From: an uncultured Schwartzia sp.
GTDB lineage: Bacteria; Bacillota; Negativicutes; Selenomonadales; Selenomonadaceae
Length of the DNA: 9,960 bases
Direction: 5' to 3'
NCBI GenBank assembly: GCA_905372875.1
Contig: CAJPQU010000072.1
Span: forward strand, 1-9,960
The notes beneath the pieces are model-generated. The model did not search any database and had not been told where the DNA came from. It was given only the letters and a program-made list of their open reading frames with translations. How positions within the stretch are numbered: position 1 is the stretch's first letter; each line of letters opens with the position of its first letter. The translations under genes were made by a program, and so were the position numbers. This document shows, in pieces, positions 1 through 7,805 of the stretch.

Positions 1-239
1 TGAAAGATATCCTTCACGCCCATCAGGGGGAGGGGCTGCAGATCTCCATCGGGCAGGAAAATTCTTACCGGGGATTACAGGATTGCAGCGTCATCACGGC
101 TACTTACCATTTGGACGGAGCGCTTTTAGGAACTATTGCCGTCTTGGGACCGACGCGCATGGAGTACGGGAAAACGATGACCCTTTTGGGGTACATGAAC
201 AGCCATCTCTCTGACGTAGTCAGGATGTTTCACTGGTGA
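1..239 (+). CDS. hrcA: Heat-inducible transcription repressor HrcA, C-terminal part (5' end outside the window)
   Basis: The open frame enters from the left edge (first full codon at 3) and stops at TGA 237-239, giving the last 78 residues. They include GPTRMEYGK followed by a helix (YMNSHLSDVV), the usual end of HrcA. HrcA is a winged-helix dimer that binds the CIRCE operator (TTAGCACTC-N9-GAGTGCTAA) and represses the class I chaperone genes. In known systems it needs GroEL to fold and so senses chaperone load. The DNA-binding N-terminus and the operator are not in the window. The following grpE-dnaK-dnaJ order strongly supports the call. The gene ends about 33 bases before grpE with no terminator between, so the two are very probably co-transcribed. 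Confidence 0.93.
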   Translation, partial: KDILHAHQGEGLQISIGQENSYRGLQDCSVITATYHLDGALLGTIAVLGPTRMEYGKTMTLLGYMNSHLSDVVRMFHW

Positions 240-272
240 GGGCAGACTTATCGAGGGCAAGAGGTGAGCGAT

Positions 273-896
273 ATGCCATTTATGAAAGAGAAAATGAAGA
301 AAAAGGATGAGGCAGATTTGGAAGACATGCAGGAACAGATCAACGAGGCCGATCTTTCGGGACCGGTTGCCATGGAAGCGGCGAAAAGCGCGGAGGAAGG
401 GGTAGAGGAGGCTTCGCCCGCTGAGGTCGAGGCACCGGCGATGGAGGCACTGAGTGCGGAAAACGAGAAGCTCACAGCGGAGCTGGCTGAGCGGGATGAT
501 CGCTACCTGCGCTTACAGGCGGACTTTGAAAATTTCCGGCGGCGCACCCGGCAGGAAAAGGAAGAACTGGCCGCTGTAGTCACCCAGTCACTCTTAAAGG
601 ACATGCTGCCGCTTTTAGATAATTTTGAGCGGGCGCTGGCGGCGGATAAGGGGGCCGAGACTTTCCATCAGGGGGTGGAAATGATCTATAAGCAGATGGT
701 GGAGGCGCTGAAAAAGAACGGTCTTGAGTACATTGAGACGGCGGGGAAGAAATTTGATCCAAATTTTCATGAAGCCGTTATGCGGGTACAGAATCCGAAA
801 ATGGAGGACGATGATATCGCCCTTGAAATGCAGAAAGGCTATATGGCGAAAGGGCGCGTGATCCGCCCCAGCATGGTTCAGGTGGTGGCGAATTAG
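273..896 (+). CDS. grpE: Nucleotide exchange factor GrpE
   Basis: GrpE is the cytoplasmic dimer that releases ADP from DnaK and so resets the chaperone cycle. With the ATG at 273 the protein has 207 residues. The first ~55 are acidic and low in complexity (many E, D, A), as in the disordered GrpE N-terminus. A long helix follows with the family pattern DRYLRLQADFENFRRR, then MLPLLDNFERAL in the helical bundle, FDPNFHEAV, and the C-terminal beta domain ending QKGYMAKGRVIRPSMVQVV. Start choice is open. GTG 264 (210 residues) is in frame and has a weaker GAGG at 253-256. ATG 273 has AGAGG at 260-264 at suitable spacing and is preferred. ATG 282 is also in frame. The gene lies between hrcA and dnaK, its normal place in the heat-shock operon. 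Confidence 0.95.
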   Translation: MPFMKEKMKKKDEADLEDMQEQINEADLSGPVAMEAAKSAEEGVEEASPAEVEAPAMEALSAENEKLTAELAERDDRYLRLQADFENFRRRTRQEKEELAAVVTQSLLKDMLPLLDNFERALAADKGAETFHQGVEMIYKQMVEALKKNGLEYIETAGKKFDPNFHEAVMRVQNPKMEDDDIALEMQKGYMAKGRVIRPSMVQVVAN

Positions 897-933
897 CCGC
901 GGGCCTGTTGAGAGATGATTTTAAGGCATTTAT

Positions 934-950
934 GCCGGAAATTTCCCGGC
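934..950 (+). other. Small hairpin in the grpE-dnaK gap
   Basis: GCCGG (934-938) can pair with CCGGC (946-950) around a 7-base loop. The sequence after it is AT-rich (GTTTATATAA) but has no T-run, so it is not a normal intrinsic terminator. It could stabilise a processed dnaK transcript or do nothing. Only the inverted repeat is seen; the role is inference. Confidence 0.35.
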
Positions 951-1010
951 GTTTATATAAATTTGACAAAGAATCTGTAACGATTTGATATGTACAGGGA
1001 GGAAATAGAC

Positions 1011-2867
1011 ATGGCAAAAGTAATTGGCATTGATTTAGGGACGACGAATTCCGTCGTATCGGTGATGGAGGGCGGTGAGCCCGTTGTCATCACGAACCCG
1101 GAGGGCAGCCGCCTGACGCCTTCGGTGGTAGGTTTTACGAAGGACGGGCAGCGCCTTATCGGGCAGCTTGCCAAGCGGCAGGCAGTCTCAAATCCTGATC
1201 GCACCATTCGCTCCATTAAGCGGCACATGGGCGAGACGGATTACAAGGTGGAGATTGACGGCAAGAGTTACACGCCGCCGGAAATTTCGGCGATGATTCT
1301 GCAAAAATTGAAGGCAGACGCGGAAACGTACCTCGGCGAGCCGGTAACCCAGGCGGTTATCACCGTCCCGGCGTACTTTAACGACAGCCAGCGGCAGGCG
1401 ACGAAGGATGCGGGGAAAATCGCGGGCCTCGACGTTCTGCGCATCATCAACGAACCGACAGCGGCGGCGCTGGCTTACGGCCTGGATAAGGATAAGGATG
1501 AGACGATTTTAGTCTTTGACTTGGGCGGCGGCACCTTCGACGTCTCCATCTTGGAGTTGGGAGACGGCGTCTTTGAAGTCAAGGCGACGAACGGCAACAC
1601 GCACTTGGGCGGTGATGATTTCGACGCCCGTATCGTGGACTGGATGGTGGCGGAGTTCAAGAAGGACAACGGCATCGATCTTTCTGCGGACAAGATGAGC
1701 GAACAGCGCCTCGTGGAGGCGGCGGAGAAGGCGAAGATCGAGCTTTCCAGCATGATGTCCACGAACATCAATCTGCCCTTTATCACTGCCGGCCCCAGCG
1801 GTCCGCTCCACTTGGATCTGACGCTGACGCGGGCGAAATTTGACGAGCTGACCCATGATCTGGTAGAGGCGACGATGGAACCGACCCGTAAGGCTATGGC
1901 CGATGCGGAGCTGTCGCCGTCGGATATCGATAAGGTCATCTTGGTGGGCGGATCGTCGCGTATTCCGGCGGTGCAGGAAGCCATTAAGAAATATCTCAAT
2001 AAGGAGCCGAACCACGGTGTTAACCCCGATGAGTGCGTGTCGGTGGGCGCGGCCATTCAGGGCGGTGTCCTGGTGGGCGATGTCAAGGATGTGCTGCTCC
2101 TCGACGTTACGCCGCTTTCCCTGGGGATTGAGACGCTGGGCGGCGTCTGCACGAAGATCATCGAGCGCAACACTACCATCCCCACGTCGAAGAGCCAAGT
2201 GTTCTCCACGGCGTCGGACAACCAGCCCTCAGTGGACATTCACGTTCTTCAGGGCGAGCGGGAGATGGCCGCGGGGAATAAGACGCTGGGGAGGTTTGAG
2301 CTTTCCGATATTCCGCCCGCACCTCGGGGCGTGCCGAAGATTGAGGTCAAATTCGACATTGATGCCAACGGTATCGTCCACGTTTCGGCGAAGGATTTGG
2401 GCACGGGTAAGGAACAGAAGATCACCATTCAGTCCGACAGCGGCATGAGCAAGGAAGACATTGACCGTATGGTCAAGGAAGCCGAAGCCCACGCGGCGGA
2501 GGACAAGAAGCAGAAAGAGACCGTCGAGATCAGAAATAACGCTGACAACCTTGTCTATCAGGCGGAGAAAACCGTTAAGGATTTAGGGGATAAGGCGGAC
2601 CAAGGACAGGTCGAAAAGGTGAAGGCTGCTGTGGAGAAGGTGAAGGAAGCTCTGAAGGGCAGCGACAGCGAGGCCATCAAAAAGGCCACGGAAGAGCTGC
2701 AAAAACCTCTCTACGAGATGAGCGCCGCGGCGTATCAGGAAGCCCAGCAGGCTGCTGGCGCCGGCGCACAGACCGGGCCGGAACCCGGCGCTTCAGAGGA
2801 ACCGAAAAAAGAGGAAGAAAATGTCGTCGACGCCGAGTATACCGAGGTCAAAGACGATAAGAAATAA
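1011..2867 (+). CDS. dnaK: Molecular chaperone DnaK (Hsp70)
   Basis: DnaK is the ATP-driven Hsp70 that binds exposed hydrophobic peptides, works with DnaJ and GrpE, and acts in the cytoplasm. The 618 residues are full length. ATPase-domain motifs are DLGTTNS at 8-14, NEPTAAA at 147-153, DLGGGTFD at 170-177 and VGGSSR at 312-317. The interdomain linker is DVLLLDV at 360-366, followed by the substrate-binding beta domain and helical lid. The tail is Q/A/G/E-rich and ends in an acidic DAEYTEVKDDKK of the conserved type. Between HMG and YTPPEIS (residues ~75-90) the protein is short, lacking the Gram-negative insertion. ATG 1011 is chosen because AGGGAGG (996-1002) precedes it by 8 bases and MAKVIGIDLGTTNS is the family start. 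An in-frame ATG at 990 lies upstream of that ribosome site and is rejected. Confidence 0.99.
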   Translation: MAKVIGIDLGTTNSVVSVMEGGEPVVITNPEGSRLTPSVVGFTKDGQRLIGQLAKRQAVSNPDRTIRSIKRHMGETDYKVEIDGKSYTPPEISAMILQKLKADAETYLGEPVTQAVITVPAYFNDSQRQATKDAGKIAGLDVLRIINEPTAAALAYGLDKDKDETILVFDLGGGTFDVSILELGDGVFEVKATNGNTHLGGDDFDARIVDWMVAEFKKDNGIDLSADKMSEQRLVEAAEKAKIELSSMMSTNINLPFITAGPSGPLHLDLTLTRAKFDELTHDLVEATMEPTRKAMADAELSPSDIDKVILVGGSSRIPAVQEAIKKYLNKEPNHGVNPDECVSVGAAIQGGVLVGDVKDVLLLDVTPLSLGIETLGGVCTKIIERNTTIPTSKSQVFSTASDNQPSVDIHVLQGEREMAAGNKTLGRFELSDIPPAPRGVPKIEVKFDIDANGIVHVSAKDLGTGKEQKITIQSDSGMSKEDIDRMVKEAEAHAAEDKKQKETVEIRNNADNLVYQAEKTVKDLGDKADQGQVEKVKAAVEKVKEALKGSDSEAIKKATEELQKPLYEMSAAAYQEAQQAAGAGAQTGPEPGASEEPKKEEENVVDAEYTEVKDDKK

Positions 2868-2876
2868 GGAGTCGAA

Positions 2877-2915
2877 ATCAGCGGGAGTGAGGGTGAAAGC
2901 TCACTCCTGCCTGAT
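2877..2915 (+). promoter_or_regulatory. Long hairpin between dnaK and dnaJ
   Basis: An inverted repeat pairs GCGGGAGTGAG (2881-2891) with CTCACTCCTGC (2900-2910), 11 base pairs with one G-T wobble, around an 8-base loop. ATCA (2877-2880) pairs with TGAT (2912-2915) past a single bulged C and lengthens the stem. No T-run follows. It is therefore not a classical terminator, though it could act as a partial attenuator, a processing or stability element, or a structure affecting dnaJ translation. It is not CIRCE: the arms read GAGTGAG/CTCACTC with the wrong order and spacer. The pairing is seen; the function is inferred. Confidence 0.6.
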
Positions 2916-2931
2916 TTATGGGGTGATCTGA

Positions 2932-4080
2932 GTGAGCGAGAAACGCGATTACTACGAAGTCTTAGGCGTCGCCAAAGGGGCGTCGGAGGCAGATATAAAG
3001 AAGGCTTTTAAGAAGCTGGCCCGCAAGTACCACCCGGATCTCAACCGGGATAATCCGAAGGCAGCCGAGGAGAAGTTCAAAGAGGTCAATGAAGCCTACG
3101 GGGTTCTTTCCGATCCCGAGAAACGCCAACAGTATGATCAGTTTGGGCATGCGGCCTTTGATGGGGCGAGCGGCGGTCCTGGCGGCGGTGGTTTTGGCGG
3201 TTTCGGCGGATTTGGCGGATTTGGCGGCGGCAGCGGTGGCTTTGATGATATCTTTGACGGAGGCGGTGCCCGCCAACGGAGAAATGGCCCGGAGCGGGGT
3301 GCCGATCTCCGCTATGATTTGGAGATTTCCTTTGAAGAAGCGGCCTTCGGGAAAGAGGCGGAGCTTACCGTACCGCGCACCGAAGCCTGCGAAGTCTGCC
3401 ACGGGACGGGAGCGGCTCCGGGAACAGAGCCGGAAACCTGTCCCGAGTGTAAGGGCAGCGGCCAAGTGCAGCACGTGCAGAATACGCCTTTCGGACGCAT
3501 GGTGAATACGCGTACCTGCGGTCGCTGCGGCGGTACCGGTAAGATCGTCAAGACGCCGTGCCGTGAGTGTAACGGTTCGGGAGAGAAAAAAGTGCGCCGG
3601 AAAATCCGGGTCAAGATCCCTGCCGGCGTAGACGAAGGGTCGCGCATCCGCGTCAGCGGAGGCGGTGAATCGGGACGTCGGGGCGGCTCATCGGGAGATC
3701 TCTATGTCTATATCTTTGTTCGGCCCCATAAACTTTTCCGGCGCGACGGGACCGATGTCCTCTGCGAGGTGCCAATCTCCTTTGTGCAGGCGGCACTGGG
3801 AGACACGGTAGAGGTGCCGACGCTGGACGGCAAGGTGGATATGAAAGTGCCCGCCGGCGTGCAGTCCGGTACGGTGCTGCGCCTTAAGGGCCGCGGCATT
3901 CCCTATCTGCGGGGCAGCGGCCGGGGAGATCAGCATGTGCGGATGAAAGTGCTTACGCCGCAAAAACTATCCGCTCGGCAGAAGGAGCTTCTGAAAGAGT
4001 TCGGCGAACTTTCCGGGGAGAACGTCAATCCGGAGCAGAAGAGCTTCATGGATACGGTGCGCAAGCTGTTCAAAAAATAA
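2932..4080 (+). CDS. dnaJ: Chaperone protein DnaJ (Hsp40, type A)
   Basis: DnaJ delivers unfolded clients to DnaK and stimulates its ATPase. All parts of a type A J-protein are visible in the 382 residues: J domain at 5-70 with HPD at 34-36; a Gly/Phe-rich segment at ~81-112 with repeated GGF; four CxxCxGxG zinc motifs at 153-160, 170-177, 196-203 and 210-217; then the C-terminal peptide-binding and dimerisation domains. The start is GTG 2932, giving MSEKRDYYEVLG, the usual N-terminus. The upstream GGGGTGATC (2920-2928) closely matches the extended complement of the 16S rRNA 3' end (GGAGGTGATC). It sits very near the start, so spacing from its GGTG core is short but workable. The gene follows dnaK by 64 bases and is followed by a strong terminator, ending the chaperone operon. 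Confidence 0.98.
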   Translation: MSEKRDYYEVLGVAKGASEADIKKAFKKLARKYHPDLNRDNPKAAEEKFKEVNEAYGVLSDPEKRQQYDQFGHAAFDGASGGPGGGGFGGFGGFGGFGGGSGGFDDIFDGGGARQRRNGPERGADLRYDLEISFEEAAFGKEAELTVPRTEACEVCHGTGAAPGTEPETCPECKGSGQVQHVQNTPFGRMVNTRTCGRCGGTGKIVKTPCRECNGSGEKKVRRKIRVKIPAGVDEGSRIRVSGGGESGRRGGSSGDLYVYIFVRPHKLFRRDGTDVLCEVPISFVQAALGDTVEVPTLDGKVDMKVPAGVQSGTVLRLKGRGIPYLRGSGRGDQHVRMKVLTPQKLSARQKELLKEFGELSGENVNPEQKSFMDTVRKLFKK

Positions 4081-4092
4081 GGCAACGAAACG

Positions 4093-4132
4093 AAAATCCG
4101 GCTTGTTCCTGGGGGAACAGGCCGGATTTTTT
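4093..4132 (+). terminator. Intrinsic terminator after dnaJ
   Basis: A perfect long stem is seen. AATCCGGC at 4095-4102 pairs with GCCGGATT at 4121-4128, and GTTCC at 4105-4109 pairs with GGAAC at 4114-4118, linked by a T-A and a T-G pair around a short loop (4110-4113). A run of six T (4127-4132) follows. The leading A residues can pair with part of the T-run, so it may also work weakly on the opposite strand. It separates the chaperone operon from prmA. Confidence 0.93.
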
Positions 4133-4237
4133 ATGGGGGCGCGATTGCGGCGCGAAAGGATGATGCCGTCGGCGTGACAGCGCTCATCTCGATAGCGGCA
4201 CAGGAAAAGAGGATGGTTACATGCGGGCGGGTACAGT

Positions 4238-4265
4238 TTGATTTTTGCGGGGAATTAGGTACAAT
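4238..4265 (+). promoter_or_regulatory. Predicted sigma-A type promoter for prmA-rsmE-mtaB
   Basis: TTGATT (4238-4243, 4 of 6 consensus) and TACAAT (4260-4265, 5 of 6) are separated by 16 bases. Transcription would start near 4272, leaving a leader of about 37 bases before prmA. It lies just past the dnaJ terminator, where a new promoter is needed. The rest of the 228-base gap (4133-4237) shows nothing I can identify: no open frame with a ribosome site and no strong hairpin. Confidence 0.65.
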
Positions 4266-4308
4266 AGAAAGGCCGGGGGTAACGAAGCCGCGGTAAAGGA
4301 GGAGACAC

Positions 4309-5250
4309 ATGGAGTGGGCGGAGATAAGCGTCCAGACGTCTCATGAGGCCATGGATTTGGTGGCGTCGATTTTAGAAGACTTGGGGGCGGCGGGGATTGC
4401 CATGGAGGATCCGGCGCTGGTGAACGAATATATTCATTCGGGGCTTTGGGATTATACGGATATTCCCGAACAAAAGGAAACCGCTGTGGTCACAGTGAAA
4501 GCGTATTTTCCCACGGATGATCGCTTGGCCGGAGTGCACCGGGCGCTGGCAGAGGATCTGGCGGCCTTGAAAACGCAGGGGGTGGATACGGCCCCGGCAA
4601 CCATCGGCGAGACACGGCTCGCTGACGAAGATTGGGCGGAGAGCTGGAAACAATATTTTCACACGGAAAAAGTAGGGACGCGGATCGTCATTCAACCGTC
4701 TTGGGAGACGTATGAAGCTAAAGCGGGAGAAGTCATCATCCGCCTTGATCCGGGAGCGGCGTTCGGCACGGGGACGCATCCCACCACATCCCTTTGTTTA
4801 CGTGCCATGGAGAAGATTTTGCGGCCGGGAATGACCGTCTTTGACGTGGGCACCGGCTCCGGGGTGCTGGCCATTGCCGCTGCTAAATTAGGCGCGGGGC
4901 AGGTGACGGCGGTGGATTACGATCCTACGGCTCTCCATGTGGCGCGGGAGAATATCGCCCGAAACGACCTGACGGCGGCCATCGCGGTGGGGGAGAGCGA
5001 TATCCTGAAACGCGTCGACGGCCGGGCTGATCTCATCACCGCGAATATTATCGCTGACATTATCCTGCGGCTGTTTGACGAATTGGAGGAACATTTGACC
5101 GCCGGAGGAACACTCTTGGCCAGCGGGATCATTGCCCAGCGGGCAGCTGACGTGCGGCGAGGGGCTGAGTCTCACGGCTTTGCCGTGGTGGAGGAATGGG
5201 AGGAAAAGGGCTGGGTGGCCATGCTTATCCGGCGGGAGGGAGAAAGGTGA
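4309..5250 (+). CDS. prmA: Ribosomal protein L11 methyltransferase PrmA
   Basis: PrmA uses S-adenosylmethionine to methylate amino groups of ribosomal protein L11. The 313 residues have the family layout: an N-terminal substrate-recognition domain (~1-110, beginning MEWAEISVQTSHEAMDLVA), a linker, and a class I Rossmann methyltransferase domain. Visible motifs are LDPGAAFGTGTHPTT at 146-160 (PrmA signature), the SAM-binding loop DVGTGSG at 179-185, the acidic VDYDP after the next strand, and NIIAD from 246 at the catalytic position. The start ATG 4309 is preceded by AAAGGAGG (4295-4302) at 6 bases, a strong ribosome site. The stop TGA overlaps the rsmE start by 4 bases. Placement after dnaJ and before rsmE matches B. 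subtilis yqeT. Confidence 0.97.
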   Translation: MEWAEISVQTSHEAMDLVASILEDLGAAGIAMEDPALVNEYIHSGLWDYTDIPEQKETAVVTVKAYFPTDDRLAGVHRALAEDLAALKTQGVDTAPATIGETRLADEDWAESWKQYFHTEKVGTRIVIQPSWETYEAKAGEVIIRLDPGAAFGTGTHPTTSLCLRAMEKILRPGMTVFDVGTGSGVLAIAAAKLGAGQVTAVDYDPTALHVARENIARNDLTAAIAVGESDILKRVDGRADLITANIIADIILRLFDELEEHLTAGGTLLASGIIAQRAADVRRGAESHGFAVVEEWEEKGWVAMLIRREGER

Positions 5251-5984
5251 GGCGGCTCTTTCTTCCCGGCCCGATTTTGGACACCGTGTGCCTGACGGGA
5301 TCGGACGCCCATCATGTGGGCTATACGCTGCGGGCAAAAGCCGGAGACATCCTTGTCGCCGTAGGCGCGGATCGACAGGTGGCGGAGATGGAAGTCGTAT
5401 CCTTCACGAAGGATACCGTGACCCTGCGCCGCCGCGCATTTTTGACGGCGGATACGGAATCGCCGGTGGAGGTAGGGCTGGGGATTTGCCTCCTCAAGGG
5501 AGAGAAGATGGATTTCGTGGTGCAGAAGGCGGTGGAGCTTGGGGTGGCCTTTATCCAGCCGCTGCGAAGTGAAAATTGCGTGGTGCGCTACGATGAGAAC
5601 AAAGGGGCGACGCGTCGAGAACGGTGGCAGCGGGTAGCGGAGGAAGCCGCCAAACAGTGTGGCCGGACGATGGTTCCCACCGTGGAGCCGATTCGGGCAC
5701 TTAAGGAGTGGCTGATGAATTTTCCCCTCGAGGCGAGTCTGTTCCTTCTCTACGAGCGGGAGGAACGGGCTTCTCTTCGATCTTGGCTCCGCAGTCAAGA
5801 AGGGCGGCGCTACATCGCCCTCGTTGGCCCAGAAGGGGGCTTTACCCCCGAGGAAGCGGCGACGGCGCAGGTGGCAGGGGCCGTCTCCGTCACCTTCGGG
5901 CCGCGGATTTTGCGCGCCGAGACGGCGGCTTTGGCGGCGCTGGCTGCTGTGATGTACGAGAAAGGGGACTGGGGAACGGCGTGA
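5247..5984 (+). CDS. rsmE: 16S rRNA (uracil-1498-N3)-methyltransferase RsmE
   Basis: RsmE is a SPOUT (knotted) methyltransferase that makes m3U1498 in the decoding region of 16S rRNA. The 245-residue product begins MRRLFLPG, typical of the family, with the N-terminal PUA-like RNA-binding domain at ~1-70. The SPOUT domain carries LLKGEKMDFVVQKAVELGV, then GPEGGF at 194-199 and GPRILRAETA at 218-227, the SAM-binding knot. The start is GTG 5247, whose GTGA overlaps the prmA stop. GGGAGGG (5234-5240) lies 6 bases upstream inside prmA. Longer in-frame starts such as 5196 would add residues unlike the family and are rejected. The gene ends in another GTGA overlap with mtaB, so the three genes are probably translationally coupled. 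Confidence 0.96.
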   Translation: MRRLFLPGPILDTVCLTGSDAHHVGYTLRAKAGDILVAVGADRQVAEMEVVSFTKDTVTLRRRAFLTADTESPVEVGLGICLLKGEKMDFVVQKAVELGVAFIQPLRSENCVVRYDENKGATRRERWQRVAEEAAKQCGRTMVPTVEPIRALKEWLMNFPLEASLFLLYEREERASLRSWLRSQEGRRYIALVGPEGGFTPEEAATAQVAGAVSVTFGPRILRAETAALAALAAVMYEKGDWGTA

Positions 5985-7282
5985 CGAATGTGCGAACGGT
6001 GGCCTTCATGACGCTGGGCTGCAAGGTCAATCAATATGAAACGGAAACGATGGAGGGGCTGTTTCGCCAAGCGGGCTATCGCGTGGTTCCTTTTACGGAA
6101 TCAGCCGATGTGTACATCGTCAATACCTGTTCCGTGACCATGCTGGGGGAGAAAAAATCGCGCCAGCTCGTGCGGCGGGCATGGCGGCAAAACGAAGCGG
6201 CCCTCATCGCTGTGACCGGCTGCTATGCTCAGTTGGCGCCGGATGTCCTTGGAACTTTGCCGGGTGTACGCCTCATCGTGGGGACGCAGGATCGAGGCCG
6301 TATTGTGGAATTAGTGGAGGAAGCAGCGGCAGGATCGGAGGTTCTGCGGGACGTGGGGGACATCATGGCGGCGGATACCTTTGAAGACATTCCTCTTTTT
6401 GCCGCACCCGAGAGAACACGGGCCTTTCTGAAAATCCAAGAAGGTTGTCAGAATTTCTGCACCTTCTGCATCATTCCCTATACCCGAGGCCCCCTGCGCT
6501 CCCGCGCTCTCGTCAGTGTGCGGCGGGAAGCGGAGAAGCTTGTCGCTGCCGGATTTCGGGAAATCGTTCTCACGGGCATTCATCTCGGCGCTTATGGGCG
6601 CGATTTGACAGGGACGGTGACGCTGGCGGATGCGGCGCGGACGGTATTGGAAATTGACGGTTTACAGCGGCTGCGGTTGGGCTCGTTGGAATCGGTAGAA
6701 CTCACGCCGGCACTTTTCACACTTTTGCGCGATGACCGACGCTTTGCCCGCCACCTGCATTTGCCGCTTCAGGCGGGATCGGATGCGGTTTTACGGGAGA
6801 TGCATCGTTTCTATGACACAGCGGGGTATGAGCGCCTCCTGACGCGGATACGCGAAGAAGTGCCGGGAATCGCCATCTCTACGGACATCATCGTGGGCTT
6901 CCCCGGGGAGACGGAAGCGATGTTTCAGGAGAGCTTGGCTTTTGTCCGGCGTCAGGAATTTGCCCGGGTGCATGTGTTTCCTTACTCGCGCCGTCCGGCG
7001 ACGCCGGCGGCGGCGCGCTCTGATCAGGTGCCTCATCCAGTGCGCCGGGAGAGAGTGAAAATGATGCAGGCGCTGGCTGACGAGATGGCGGCAGATTATC
7101 ACGGGAAATTCATCGGTACCATCGTTCCGGTTCTCTTTGAAACACAGCACGAAGGTGTCGCCGACGGCCTGACGGATACGTATATTCGCGTCTATACCAA
7201 GGGACCGGTGAAAGTAGGAGAAATTACCGCCATGCGGCTTTTGCGGCTCTATCGGGACGGCCTCTGGGGAGAACCGATATGA
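5981..7282 (+). CDS. mtaB: tRNA (N6-L-threonylcarbamoyladenosine(37)-C2)-methylthiotransferase MtaB
   Basis: MtaB is a radical-SAM enzyme with two iron-sulfur clusters that converts t6A37 to ms2t6A37 in tRNAs reading ANN codons. The 433 residues show the methylthiotransferase N-domain with TLGCKVNQYE and cluster cysteines at 14, 50 (NTCSVT) and 81 (TGCYAQ). The radical-SAM CxxxCxxC is at 156, 160 and 163 (GCQNFCTFCIIPYTRG). A short TRAM-like RNA-binding region forms the C-terminus. Start GTG 5981 overlaps the rsmE stop by 4 bases. GTG 5990 is an in-frame alternative that would lose three residues. The N-terminus and the position after rsmE (as B. subtilis yqeV) favour MtaB over MiaB or RimO. 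Confidence 0.95.
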   Translation: MTNVRTVAFMTLGCKVNQYETETMEGLFRQAGYRVVPFTESADVYIVNTCSVTMLGEKKSRQLVRRAWRQNEAALIAVTGCYAQLAPDVLGTLPGVRLIVGTQDRGRIVELVEEAAAGSEVLRDVGDIMAADTFEDIPLFAAPERTRAFLKIQEGCQNFCTFCIIPYTRGPLRSRALVSVRREAEKLVAAGFREIVLTGIHLGAYGRDLTGTVTLADAARTVLEIDGLQRLRLGSLESVELTPALFTLLRDDRRFARHLHLPLQAGSDAVLREMHRFYDTAGYERLLTRIREEVPGIAISTDIIVGFPGETEAMFQESLAFVRRQEFARVHVFPYSRRPATPAAARSDQVPHPVRRERVKMMQALADEMAADYHGKFIGTIVPVLFETQHEGVADGLTDTYIRVYTKGPVKVGEITAMRLLRLYRDGLWGEPI

Positions 7283-7394
7283 CGGCTGGACGTACTGAGG
7301 ATTTTTGAGCATAGCAGGGATTTTCCCGGTGGTCGCGAATATTTTACAAAAGCGTATCTTTTTGTGCAGTTCATCATCATGAGGAGGAAACAAC

Positions 7395-7745
7395 ATGTCC
7401 GACTGCCTTTTTTGTAAGATTGCCCAAAAGACGATTCCTGCCGATATCGTCTATGAAGACGATGGGGTCATCGCTTTTCGCGACATTGAGCCGCAGGCGC
7501 CGCTGCATATTCTCGTCATTCCGAAGAGACACTACGGCAGCCTGATGGATATGGCGGAGGCAGACGATGGTGCTTTGGCAAGCCATATCATGACTGATGT
7601 GATCCCGCAGGTGGCGCGGGAACTGGATCTTGCTGAGAATGGCTTCCGTGTCGTCACCAACATCGGCCGGGACGGCGGCCAAACCGTGCCGCACTTGCAT
7701 TTCCATATACTGGGCGGCCGATCCCTCCAGTGGCCACCCGGTTGA
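7395..7745 (+). CDS. hinT: HIT family purine nucleotide phosphoramidase (HinT)
   Basis: This is a histidine-triad protein of the Hint branch, a small dimeric hydrolase of purine nucleoside phosphoramidates and aminoacyl-adenylates. The cellular role is not settled. The 116 residues cover the family completely. CLFCKI at 4-9 carries a CxxC pair seen in zinc-binding relatives. The catalytic triad HLHFH is at 100-104, with His102 the expected nucleophile, and the C-terminus GGRSLQWPPG is a form common in Firmicutes. ATG 7395 is preceded by AGGAGG (7382-7387) at 7 bases. The 112-base gap from mtaB (7283-7394) has no terminator or clear promoter, only a 4-base-pair hairpin, so co-transcription with prmA-rsmE-mtaB is plausible. 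Its presence between mtaB and rpsU differs from the B. subtilis order. Confidence 0.95.
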   Translation: MSDCLFCKIAQKTIPADIVYEDDGVIAFRDIEPQAPLHILVIPKRHYGSLMDMAEADDGALASHIMTDVIPQVARELDLAENGFRVVTNIGRDGGQTVPHLHFHILGGRSLQWPPG

Positions 7746-7805
7746 CGATGGTCATGGTGGACAGAAAGCGCCCTTTCCTTCTACGGTGTATGGGCAAAGA
7801 AAAAG

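Noticed and set aside
963..991. Perfect -35 TTGACA (963-968) as a dnaK promoter
   Set aside because: At 17 bases the -10 position reads TGATAT (3 of 6), and transcription would start inside the dnaK ribosome site. Not convincing.
1475..2198. Long open frames on the - strand across dnaK (193 and 229 codons)
   Set aside because: They lie opposite a fully conserved DnaK sequence, lack plausible domains, and arise from the G/C-rich codon use of dnaK.
2881..2910. CIRCE operator for HrcA
   Set aside because: GAGTG and CACTC are present, but the arms do not read TTAGCACTC/GAGTGCTAA, the order is reversed and the spacer is 8 rather than 9. It is a transcript hairpin.
3189..3232. Repeated GGF codons as a DNA repeat element
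   Set aside because: This is the normal Gly/Phe-rich region of DnaJ. The DNA repetition follows from the protein.
5708..5980. N-terminal extension of mtaB reading through rsmE
   Set aside because: The extra residues are the out-of-frame shadow of rsmE. The conserved MtaB start is at 5981 or 5990.
7317..7327. GGGA-TTT-TCCC hairpin as a terminator after mtaB
   Set aside because: Only 4 base pairs and no T-run follow.
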